From: Sinorhizobium meliloti 4H41
GTDB lineage: Bacteria; Pseudomonadota; Alphaproteobacteria; Rhizobiales; Rhizobiaceae
Length of the DNA: 64,000 bases
Assembly (NCBI RefSeq): GCF_000375585.1
Contig: NZ_AQWP01000007.1
Location: forward strand, 124,538 to 188,537
Direction of reading: 5' to 3'
Shown here: piece by piece, positions 54,677-64,000 of the stretch
Position numbering within the stretch: position 1 is the stretch's first letter
Layout of the letters: the number at the start of each line of letters is the position of its first letter
Made by a program: the position numbers and the translations under genes
The notes under the pieces: generated by a model
The model's input: the letters and a program-made list of their open reading frames with translations, nothing else
The model's database searches: none
What the model was told of the DNA's origin: nothing

Positions 54677-55087
54677 TCAGGTTTTGACGAGCTTCAGCAC
54701 CTTGTCGAAGGCCTTGAGCACCTGGGCGAGCTCGTGGCCTCGCTTCAATATCGTCCCGTGAGCGTTGAGCACGCTGAAGGCGCCCTGTTTCGCGGCGAGC
54801 TTCGGGTTTTTCTCGATGCGGTAGAGAGGCACTTCTCCGGCGCGCTTGAACACCGAAAAAACGGCCCGGTCCCTCAGGTGGTCGATCGCATAGTCGCGCC
54901 ACTCCCCTTCGCCCACCATACGGCCGTAGACCTTGAGAATCAGGTCGAGTTCGCGGCGATGGAAGGTGACGGGCGGGGGGTTCTTGGCTTGCTTGTATTC
55001 GTGAAGATCGACGACCACATCGGAGGTGGTCTGGCCGTAGTGACGTGCTTCGCCTCGCGGCAAATCCGTTTCATCAGTCATCGGCAT
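54677..55087 (-). CDS. DUF2794 domain-containing protein
   Basis: The 136-residue protein has the DUF2794 core: PVTFHRRELDLILKVYGRMVGEGEWRDYAIDHLRDRAVFSVFKRAGEVPLYRIEKNPKL and a C-terminal VLKAFDKVLKLVKT. This family is conserved in alphaproteobacteria; the function is unknown. Starts at 55087 and 55081 are both possible. Confidence 0.85.
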   Translation of the reverse strand: MPMTDETDLPRGEARHYGQTTSDVVVDLHEYKQAKNPPPVTFHRRELDLILKVYGRMVGEGEWRDYAIDHLRDRAVFSVFKRAGEVPLYRIEKNPKLAAKQGAFSVLNAHGTILKRGHELAQVLKAFDKVLKLVKT

Positions 55088-55413
55088 TTCGGCCTTCTAA
55101 TGTGACAGGACCACGACAGTGTGCCTCACACGATCGGAAAAGCAAGCCGGAAGCTGTTGATCAATGTCAGCAATTCTTGGGGCTGCCGCAATTCAGTCAA
55201 AACGCCGCCCCAATTCGCCGCAACACTCCGACCGCTGCCGGACAGAGTCGTTGCCACCGTATGTCCGGCCAGCCGTCATGCTGCGGGAGGTTCTCGAACG
55301 CAGACATGGCTGGTTCGGTCCGGTAACTTCGAACCCTCAGCCCCAGCCCCTCGATGCTGCCGGGCCGAACCATCCCCTGTTCCGCCGCAAGCGATGCGGA
55401 ACATTTCCTGTCA
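55088..55413. other. Intergenic stretch between DUF2794 and DUF1223 genes
   Basis: I see no gene, hairpin or motif of note in these 326 bases. The DUF2794 promoter should lie near the left end. Confidence 0.5.
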
Positions 55414-56232
55414 TCAGAGCTTTCCCTGCGGCCCCGCGAGAACCGTTGCGGCACCGATAATGGCTCCCGGCGTTTCCTTGTCCTTCATCGATTGCAGCAG
55501 CACCGCGCAACCGCTGTTGCCCTGGCCTTCGAACAGGACGGAGGCCGGCAGCGTGAACTCCGCGGGCTTGCCCTCCCACATGCCGATGGTCTGGATGTCG
55601 CGCACGGCATGCCAATACGCGATCTCCTTGCCGCTGTTCTCGCCCTTCTCGACCTTGACCACCCTTGCCCGGTCGAAATAGACGACGACGACATTCGCCC
55701 TGCCTTTGCCGGCACCGACCTTGATGGAGATTTCATCGCCGCCGATCGAGGCGGCGATCGGCACCGACAGGCCCTTGCCCTTCTCGTCCATCAAGGCAAG
55801 CCGGTTCCTGATGGCCGGCAGGTCCGCGCCGTTGGCGTGGTCGCGCCCGTTCAGGATCGCCTGCGGCGTATAGACGCCGTAGCGGCCGAGCATGCGCGCA
55901 TAGGCATATTGCCGCTCGGTATTTTCCTTGGAAGCGAGCGTGTCCGCCCATCCGAGATAGTTCCAATAGTCGACATGATAGGCGAGCGCGACGACCTCGC
56001 CTTCATCGACGAGCTTCTTGAGCGCCGCGTCCGCCGGGGGACAGGAGGAGCAGCCCTGGCTGGTGAAGAGTTCGACGACGCCTTTGAGCGCCCCGTCCTT
56101 GACCGCTCCATCCTTCACCGGCCCGCTCTCGGCCGCCCTGCCGTCATCCGCTGCGGATGCTCCGCAGAACGCACCAAACAGCCCGATCGCCAGGGCGAGA
56201 CGTCGGATTGTTGGTGTGCAGGCGGATATCAT
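55414..56232 (-). CDS. DUF1223 thioredoxin-like exported protein
   Basis: The 272-residue protein has a signal peptide (about 1-28), a degenerate acidic repeat ([15 protein letters not shown]), and the DUF1223 core with a CSSCPPAD motif like a thioredoxin CxxC ([18 protein letters not shown]), then [15 protein letters not shown]. Function is unknown; the CxxC suggests a redox role in the periplasm. It is next to acnA on the same strand, as in other rhizobia. Confidence 0.88.
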   Translation of the reverse strand: MISACTPTIRRLALAIGLFGAFCGASAADDGRAAESGPVKDGAVKDGALKGVVELFTSQGCSSCPPADAALKKLVDEGEVVALAYHVDYWNYLGWADTLASKENTERQYAYARMLGRYGVYTPQAILNGRDHANGADLPAIRNRLALMDEKGKGLSVPIAASIGGDEISIKVGAGKGRANVVVVYFDRARVVKVEKGENSGKEIAYWHAVRDIQTIGMWEGKPAEFTLPASVLFEGQGNSGCAVLLQSMKDKETPGAIIGAATVLAGPQGKL

Positions 56233-56252
56233 GGCGTCTTTGTTCGTGCTCG

Positions 56253-56298
56253 TTAGAGCACTTCCGGGAAAATGTGGAACGTTTCCATCCGGAAGTGC
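56253..56298. repeat. Dispersed TTAGAGCACTTCC palindrome
   Basis: GCACTTCCGG (56258-56267) and CCGGAAGTGC (56289-56298) pair over ten bases with a further inner GGAAA/TTTCC pairing. It is related to the element near 18.1 kb. Confidence 0.75.
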
Positions 56299-56416
56299 GT
56301 CGCTTCAACGCGTTTGCCGCGCGGGGAGACCCCTACATACGACGGGTATTCTTCAACGAAAAGTCACGTTGGAGTGACTGCCGCAAAGCCGGCCAAAACC
56401 CTGTGGACCGGACAAT

Positions 56417-56449
56417 AAAAAGCCGGGGCGTCGATGTGGACGCCCCGGC
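56417..56449 (-). terminator. Terminator of acnA
   Basis: GCCGGGGCGTC (56422-56432) and GACGCCCCGGC (56439-56449) form an 11-bp perfect stem with a 6-base loop; on the minus strand it is followed by a T run (56417-56421). Confidence 0.9.
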
Positions 56450-56471
56450 CTTTCTGTTCATACGTCGCCGA

Positions 56472-59162
<2,691 letters not shown>

Positions 59163-59432
59163 TGGATGATACCCCGTTCCGTCTGATCGCCAAAAACTGA
59201 CGTACGAACGCCCGAGCACCTGTGAGGCGCGAAGTGGGATGCGGGTACGGTCATTTCCGCTGTCCGTACGTGGAAGCTCGTTCCATGTTCGGCGCTAGGA
59301 TGAAATTCACGCCGACCGCTGGCGTGTTGGCCGCCTTATAGATAATTTCTCCAAATCGTGCCAGACCAACCAAGGTTCAATCGGAACTTTTTTTGCTCCG
59401 CGCAAAGACACGTCAAGGGAAGCTGGAAATTC

Positions 59433-60056
59433 ATGCGCCTCATGGCTGAAGGTTTGAGTGCGAGGCGCGGCGAGGACCTGATTTTCAACGATATTTCGTT
59501 CGCGCTGGCTGCCGGCGAGGCGCTTGTGGTAACGGGTCCGAACGGTGCCGGCAAGTCGACGCTCCTGCGCGTCCTGGCGGGGCTTCTCGAGCCGGAATCG
59601 GGCCGCGTCCGGCTGGAGGACGGCCCATCGGGATACGAACATCCGCGCGAACTCAGCCACTATCTCGGCCACCGCAACGCGATGAAGCGCGAGCTGACGG
59701 TGGAGGAAAACCTCACCTTCTGGCAGCGCTTCCTTGGCGATTCGCCGGGCGGCTCCGGCATCGGCCTCGTCGAAGCGGCGGAGGCAGTGGGGCTCGCCGA
59801 CATCATTCATCTGCCCTTCGGCTATCTTTCCGCCGGTCAGCAGCGGCGCATGGCCATGGCGAAGCTCATTGTCGCCTTCCGGCCCATCTGGCTTCTCGAC
59901 GAGCCGACGGCGGCGCTCGACGTCAGCGCCGACAGGCTTTTTGCCGGCCTGGTCGCCGCCCATCTCGACCGCGGCGGCGTAGTCGTCGCGGCCACCCACC
60001 AGCCGCTTGGATTCGCGGGGGCGAAAAGCCTTGAAATGACGGGGTTCGTCCATTGA
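59433..60056 (+). CDS. ccmA: Haem exporter ATP-binding protein CcmA
   Basis: The 207-residue ATPase has Walker A GPNGAGKST (38-46), the LSAGQQRRMAMAKL signature and Walker B IWLLDEPTAALD. With CcmB, CcmC and CcmD it loads haem onto CcmE for cytochrome c maturation (system I). The 270 bases upstream (59163-59432) are the shared promoter region with acnA. Starts at 59433 and 59442 are possible. Confidence 0.94.
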   Translation: MRLMAEGLSARRGEDLIFNDISFALAAGEALVVTGPNGAGKSTLLRVLAGLLEPESGRVRLEDGPSGYEHPRELSHYLGHRNAMKRELTVEENLTFWQRFLGDSPGGSGIGLVEAAEAVGLADIIHLPFGYLSAGQQRRMAMAKLIVAFRPIWLLDEPTAALDVSADRLFAGLVAAHLDRGGVVVAATHQPLGFAGAKSLEMTGFVH

Positions 60057-60712
60057 TCGCGCTCTTCTTCCGGGATCTCAAGCTTTCGGTGCGCGCCGGC
60101 GGCGGCGCGATGATCGGCGTGCTTTTCTTCATGACCGTCGTCGCGGTCATCCCCTTCGGCGTCGGCCCCGATCTGAACCTGCTCGCCCGCATCGGCCCGG
60201 CGATTCTCTGGATCGGCGCGCTGCTCGCGGCGCTGCTCGGGCTCGACAGGCTCTTTCAGGCGGAGCGGGAAGACGGTTCGCTCGACCTCATCATGATGCA
60301 GGAGACGCCATTGCTCCTGGCCGTCCTCGTCAAATGCGCCGCTCATTGGACCGCCACCGGCCTGCCGCTGGTGATCGCCTCGCCCTTTCTCGGACTGTTC
60401 ATGAACATGGACGAAGGCGCCATCGGGGCCACCATGGTCACCCTGCTCGCGGGGACGCCGGCGATAACCTTCATCGGCGCGGTCGGCGCTGCGGTCGCGG
60501 TGGCGCTGCCGCGCGGCGGGCTGCTCGTCTCGATCCTCGTCCTGCCGCTTGCGGTACCGGTGCTCATCTTCGGCGTCAGCGCGGTCTATGCGGCGATCGA
60601 GGATCCGGCCCCGTTTCTGCCGCCTTTCATGATATTGATGGCGATAACCCTGTTCTTCGCGGTGATCGGACCAGTGGCGGCCGCGGCGGCACTCAGGCAC
60701 TCGGCCGACTGA
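60053..60712 (+). CDS. ccmB: Haem exporter subunit CcmB
   Basis: The 219-residue, six-helix protein (FFRDLKLSVRAGGGAMIGVLFFMTVVAVIPFGVGPD, LLGLDRLFQAEREDGSLDLIMM) matches CcmB. It overlaps ccmA by four bases. Confidence 0.94.
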   Translation: MIALFFRDLKLSVRAGGGAMIGVLFFMTVVAVIPFGVGPDLNLLARIGPAILWIGALLAALLGLDRLFQAEREDGSLDLIMMQETPLLLAVLVKCAAHWTATGLPLVIASPFLGLFMNMDEGAIGATMVTLLAGTPAITFIGAVGAAVAVALPRGGLLVSILVLPLAVPVLIFGVSAVYAAIEDPAPFLPPFMILMAITLFFAVIGPVAAAAALRHSAD

Positions 60713-60771
60713 CGAGACGCGGCACCTTAGGATGAATTGCGGAAGCCGGCCTTCCGCGTTAAAGAACGGTC

Positions 60772-61542
60772 ATGAGTGAAAACAGCCTGGCCATACGGAA
60801 ATTCAGCGAGCTCGCCAACCCCACCCGGTTCCTGGCGCTGACGGATCGCGTGCTGCCCTGGCTTGCTGCTCTCACGCTGCTCGTCTTTGCGGCCGGGCTC
60901 TGGCTCTCCTTCACCACCGAGGGCGACTACCAGCAGGGCGAGACGGTGCGCATCATGTATGTGCATGTGCCTTCGGCCTGGCTTTCCATGATGTGCTACA
61001 CGGTCATGGCGATCTCCGCACTCGGCACGCTCGTCTGGCGTCATCCGCTCGCCGACGTCTCGGCAAGAGCCGCAGCGCCGATCGGCGCCTGCTTCACCTT
61101 TCTGGCCCTCGTCACCGGCTCGCTCTGGGGCAAGCCGATGTGGGGCACCTGGTGGGTCTGGGATGCGCGGCTGACCTCGGTCTTCGTGCTCTTCCTCATG
61201 TATCTAGGGCTGATCGCACTGAACCGCGCCATGGAGGAGCCGAGCCGATCGGCGCGCGTCTCGGCCGTGCTTATCCTCGTCGGTTTCGTCAACATCCCGA
61301 TCATCAAGTTCTCGGTCGAATGGTGGAACACGCTGCATCAGCCTGCAAGCGTCATGCGCCTCGACGGGCCGACGATCGATCCGGAATTCCTGCGGCCGCT
61401 CATCGTCATGGCGATCGCCTTCACGCTCCTGTTCTTCACCCTGCATATCGCCGCCATGCGCAACGAGATCTGGCGCCGTCGCGTGGCCTCGCTCAGACGC
61501 CAGGCGGCGCGCAATGCCGGCCGGGAGCAGCTTACGCCATGA
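60772..61542 (+). CDS. ccmC: Haem-handling protein CcmC
   Basis: The 256-residue, six-helix protein has the tryptophan-rich haem motif WGTWWVWDARLTS and conserved periplasmic His residues (YVHVPSAW). It presents haem to CcmE. The stop overlaps ccmD. Confidence 0.95.
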   Translation: MSENSLAIRKFSELANPTRFLALTDRVLPWLAALTLLVFAAGLWLSFTTEGDYQQGETVRIMYVHVPSAWLSMMCYTVMAISALGTLVWRHPLADVSARAAAPIGACFTFLALVTGSLWGKPMWGTWWVWDARLTSVFVLFLMYLGLIALNRAMEEPSRSARVSAVLILVGFVNIPIIKFSVEWWNTLHQPASVMRLDGPTIDPEFLRPLIVMAIAFTLLFFTLHIAAMRNEIWRRRVASLRRQAARNAGREQLTP

Positions 61543-61715
61543 TGAGCCATGCCGCCTATGTCATTGCCAGCTACGCGGTTGCCGCCGCCACGGTAGCCGG
61601 ACTCATCCTCTGGGTCCTCACCGACGGCCGCGCCCGCAGGCGCGAATTGCAGCAGCTCGAGGCCGCCGGGATCCGCCGCCGCTCCGCGGAACTGCCGGCC
61701 GGAGGGGGCAAATGA
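61539..61715 (+). CDS. ccmD: Haem exporter protein CcmD
   Basis: The 58-residue, single-helix protein (MMSHAAYVIASYAVAAATVAGLILWVLTDGRARRRELQQLEAAG) has the CcmD membrane helix followed by a charged, Arg-rich segment. It helps release holo-CcmE from CcmC. ATGA overlaps bind it to ccmC (61539) and ccmG (61712). Confidence 0.9.
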   Translation: MMSHAAYVIASYAVAAATVAGLILWVLTDGRARRRELQQLEAAGIRRRSAELPAGGGK

Positions 61716-62320
61716 CGAACGCTGAGACGCCGCAGGACGAGCGCAGGCCCGGAGCCTTCCGCTATCTCATGGCGGCGCTTCCGCTCCTCATCTTCGCGGT
61801 GCTCGCACTTATCTTCTGGAGCCAGTTGAACTCCGGCAGGGACGTCAGCGAAATCCCCTCGGCGCTGATCGGCACCAAGGCGCCGATGCTCGCCATGCCG
61901 CCGCTCGAAGGGGCTGCAACGCCATCGGGCGAACCCATGCCGGCTCTCGACGACACGGCGGTCAAGGGCAAGCTCACGCTCGTCAATGTCTGGGCCTCCT
62001 GGTGCGTGCCCTGTCGGCAGGAGCATCCGATCATTCTTCAGCTGTCGAAAGACCCGCGCCTCACCGTCGTCGGCATCAACTACAAGGACCGGAACGAAAA
62101 CGCGCTGCGCTTCCTCGGCGAACTCGGCAACCCTTTTTCTGCAATCGGCGTCGATCCGAACGGAAAGGCGGCGATAGACTGGGGCGTCTACGGCATCCCG
62201 GAATCCTTCCTCGTCGCCGCTGACGGCACGATCCTCTACAAGCGTGCCGGCCCCTTCGACGAAAAGAGCCTCAGGGAAGGGCTGCTGCCGGCGATCGACA
62301 AGGCGCTTGCGGGCTCGTAG
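61712..62320 (+). CDS. ccmG: Thiol:disulfide oxidoreductase CcmG (DsbE)
   Basis: The 202-residue membrane-anchored thioredoxin has an N-terminal helix (about 18-40), the acidic WASWCVPCRQEHP active site (near 96-107), and GVYGIPESFLVAADGTI with the cis-Pro. It reduces the CxxCH motif of apocytochrome c before haem attachment. CcmE, F and H are not in the window, so those genes form a separate cluster. Confidence 0.94.
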   Translation: MTNAETPQDERRPGAFRYLMAALPLLIFAVLALIFWSQLNSGRDVSEIPSALIGTKAPMLAMPPLEGAATPSGEPMPALDDTAVKGKLTLVNVWASWCVPCRQEHPIILQLSKDPRLTVVGINYKDRNENALRFLGELGNPFSAIGVDPNGKAAIDWGVYGIPESFLVAADGTILYKRAGPFDEKSLREGLLPAIDKALAGS

Positions 62321-62324
62321 ACCG

Positions 62325-62385
62325 CGACCGCCCTCATCCGGCCTGCCGGCCACCTTCTCCCGCAAGGGGGGCGAAGGAGACTCGC
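62325..62385. repeat. Degenerate RIME-like half element
   Basis: CCCTCATCCGGCCTGCCGGCC is followed by an imperfect CCTTCTCCCGC/GGGGGGCGAAGG palindrome. It sits at the ccmG 3' end and may end transcription. Confidence 0.6.
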
Positions 62386-62414
62386 GACACCTCACTTCCC
62401 TATCGAAGGAGCGG

Positions 62415-63005
62415 CTAAACGCCCGCCTGCCAAGCCTTCACCGCATCGAGCGGCCAGACCAGCATCAGCACGTTGAGCGTCAGGTTGTCGCGCACCATAT
62501 AGCCGGTGAAGAGTTCGAAAACGATGGCGATCGCGACCGTGGCTGCGACCGGCAGCCGCAAGGCGATGAGAAAGCCGACAGCCATGGCGAGCGTGTCCAT
62601 GGCCGAATTCAGGATGCTGTCGCCGAAATAATCGAGCGAGATCGTCGCGGCCCGGTAACGGTTGATCACCACCGGCGTGTTCTCCGCGATCTCCCAGGCG
62701 GACTCGATCACGGTCGCGAGAAGCAGGCGAGCGCTCCAGGGTTTGCCGCGCATGAGAAGGTGACCGAGGCCGTAGAAGAGAAAGCCGTGGATGACATGGG
62801 ACGGCGTGTACCAGTCGGAAAGGTGCTGGGAGTTGCCGCTGGATTTGACGACGCCTTCCCAGAGCTTGATGTAGCCGCATTCGCAGATCCATAACCGCCC
62901 CATCAGGTGCTGCACGAGGACCTGGATCGCCAGCACGCCGAGGCAGGCAAGCAACCAGAGCGCCGCTCGTCGCTGATTGTCCTGCGAGGCGGCCGCGATC
63001 GTCAC
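62415..63005 (-). CDS. DUF2585/UPF0314 membrane protein
   Basis: The 196-residue protein has several hydrophobic helices and the family landmarks [43 protein letters not shown], and [37 protein letters not shown]. Function is unknown. It overlaps the septation-protein gene by four bases. Confidence 0.87.
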   Translation of the reverse strand: MTIAAASQDNQRRAALWLLACLGVLAIQVLVQHLMGRLWICECGYIKLWEGVVKSSGNSQHLSDWYTPSHVIHGFLFYGLGHLLMRGKPWSARLLLATVIESAWEIAENTPVVINRYRAATISLDYFGDSILNSAMDTLAMAVGFLIALRLPVAATVAIAIVFELFTGYMVRDNLTLNVLMLVWPLDAVKAWQAGV

Positions 63006-63655
63006 TCCGCGCTATCCTGTTCGAGCGAATGCTTCATGATCAGCGGCATCTGGGCGAGCGTGAAGAGGATGGTGATCGGCATGGTGCCCCAGACCTTGAA
63101 AGCGACCCAGAAATCCGTCGAGAAGGAGCGCCAGATCACCTCGTTGAGCACGGCGAGGAACAGGAAGAACACGCCCCAGCGGATCGTCAGCTTCCGCCAT
63201 CCCTCCTCGTCCAGCTTGAAGGCGGCGTGGAAGACGTAGCCGAGCAGCGATTTGCCGAAGAGGAGGCCGCCGAGCAGGATCGCGCCGAAGAGCGTGTTGA
63301 CGATGGTCGGCTTCATCTTGATGAAGGTGTCGTTCTGCAGCCAGAGCGTCAGCGCGCCGAAGACGAAGACGACGATGCCGGAGACGAGCGGCATCATCGG
63401 CAGCGTGCGGGTCATGATCCAGGAAGCAATCAGCGCCGCCGCCGTTGCCGCCATGAACAGGCCGGTCGCGATGAAGATCGGCCCGCCGAGCTCGGCCAGC
63501 GCGGGAAAACGGCCAGCCAGCCACTCGCCCCGCGAATTGGCGAAGAAGAAGACCATCAGGGGGCCGAGTTCCAGCACGAGCTTGAGCAGCGGGCTTACCT
63601 CTGTCTTCGGCTTGGCGGCCTCGATCGTCGACATGTGCGGATCCTGTTCTGTCAT
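63002..63655 (-). CDS. ispZ: Inner membrane-spanning septation protein YciB (IspZ)
   Basis: The 217-residue, five-to-six-helix protein ([66 protein letters not shown]) matches YciB/IspZ, linked to intracellular septation in Shigella and to envelope synthesis in E. coli. It lies between DUF2585 and ftsY, the usual alphaproteobacterial order. Confidence 0.92.
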   Translation of the reverse strand: MTEQDPHMSTIEAAKPKTEVSPLLKLVLELGPLMVFFFANSRGEWLAGRFPALAELGGPIFIATGLFMAATAAALIASWIMTRTLPMMPLVSGIVVFVFGALTLWLQNDTFIKMKPTIVNTLFGAILLGGLLFGKSLLGYVFHAAFKLDEEGWRKLTIRWGVFFLFLAVLNEVIWRSFSTDFWVAFKVWGTMPITILFTLAQMPLIMKHSLEQDSAE

Positions 63656-63731
63656 CTTCTGCCGCTCATAGCATCAGGATTGCGGCAAAACCATATCAAC
63701 CGCGGTTTTGGCGCAAACCTCCTCCGCTTCG

Positions 63732-64000
63732 TCAAGGAGCAGCAACGCCGGCGATCGCCTCGGCGAAGTCCTTGGCTTCGAACGGTTCGAGGTCGTCAAT
63801 CCCTTCGCCGACGCCGATGAAGTAAACCGGCAGCTTGTGCTTGGCGGAGATCGCCACCAGAATGCCGCCGCGTGCGGTGCCGTCGAGCTTGGTCATGATC
63901 AAGCCGCTGACGCCGGCGACGTTGCGGAATATCTCGACCTGCTGCAGGGCGTTCTGCCCGGTCGTCGCGTCGAGCGTCTGCAGCACCGTATGCGGCGCGT
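63732..64000 (-). CDS. ftsY: Signal recognition particle receptor FtsY (3' part, cut by window edge)
   Basis: The visible 89 residues (HTVLQTLDATTGQNALQQVEIF, TKLDGTARGGILVAISAKHKLPVYFIGVGEGIDDLEPF) are the C-terminal G-domain end of FtsY, with the TKLDG guanine motif and the GxGE closing loop. FtsY docks SRP-bound ribosomes at the membrane. The N-terminal A and N domains lie beyond base 64000. Confidence 0.93.
   Translation of the reverse strand, partial: APHTVLQTLDATTGQNALQQVEIFRNVAGVSGLIMTKLDGTARGGILVAISAKHKLPVYFIGVGEGIDDLEPFEAKDFAEAIAGVAAP

Overview
The window looks like a chromosomal core region of an alphaproteobacterium of the Rhizobiales, most likely Sinorhizobium (Ensifer) close to S. 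meliloti or S. medicae. The grounds are: high GC; protein sequences and gene order that match what I remember of the S. meliloti chromosome (for example aconitase followed by ccmABCDG, DUF2585, septation protein and ftsY); a SAM-II riboswitch before metA; an imuA-imuB-dnaE2 cassette; and many copies of the dispersed palindromic (RIME-like) elements of rhizobia. The species call is from memory and was not checked by a search. Almost all of the window is housekeeping DNA, densely packed with many 4-base (ATGA) overlaps. There is no phage, insertion sequence, CRISPR array or rRNA.

Layout. 0.1-5.5 kb: rlmH, an EnvC-like murein hydrolase activator, ctpA, a divergent polysaccharide deacetylase and rppH. 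5.6-6.5 kb: bacterioferritin and its ferredoxin (minus strand) with an iron-control-like site. 6.7-12.5 kb: the SOS mutagenesis cassette imuA-imuB-dnaE2 (minus) with a perfect LexA box. 12.6-19.4 kb: a small zincin, DUF1737, a CitE-like lyase, leuD, a RidA protein, SAM-II riboswitch plus metA, galM, and a COG0523 GTPase behind a Zur-like site. 19.4-24.9 kb: a truncated SDR gene, tRNA-Gly(GCC), an editing deacylase, a thioredoxin-TPR protein, a Lon-N domain protein, a Trm112-like protein, a UbiH-type hydroxylase and tesB. 25.1-31.9 kb: sigma-54 promoter, glnK-amtB, a CtrA-type site, ftsK, a LolA-like protein and xthA. 31.9-43.2 kb: a cNMP-binding protein, a CenR-like regulator, an L,D-transpeptidase-domain protein, sixA, leuC, a MarR-MFS pair, argG, a LysE exporter and a TrpX-type ABC transporter. 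43.4-53.1 kb: rlmN, an IalB-like protein, YkvA, phhB, thpR, an arylesterase divergent from a YbbA-YbbP-type ABC system, a Bax-inhibitor-1 protein and a GNAT acetyltransferase. 53.1-64 kb: clpP, an ArsR-AHSA1 pair, DUF2794, DUF1223, acnA, ccmABCDG, DUF2585, ispZ (yciB) and the 3' part of ftsY.

How the genes work together. Several modules are complete or nearly so: SOS translesion synthesis (ImuA, ImuB, DnaE2), nitrogen sensing and ammonium uptake (GlnK, AmtB), haem export and apocytochrome c reduction (CcmABCDG, with CcmE, F and H expected elsewhere), both isopropylmalate isomerase subunits (LeuC and LeuD, about 19 kb apart), and envelope remodelling (EnvC-like, CtpA, FtsK, FtsY). The most informative non-coding signals are the SAM-II riboswitch, the LexA box, the Zur-like double site, the CtrA-type palindrome before ftsK, the iron-control-like box before bfd-bfr, and the palindromic operator before arsR.

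I looked for a new multi-gene system and found none I can defend. The curiosities worth checking are local: a decayed SDR gene next to a tRNA, a 28-bp triplication of the phhB 3' end, a transpeptidase-fold protein with no export signal, and a hairpin plus growing G-tract repeat inside an ABC operon.
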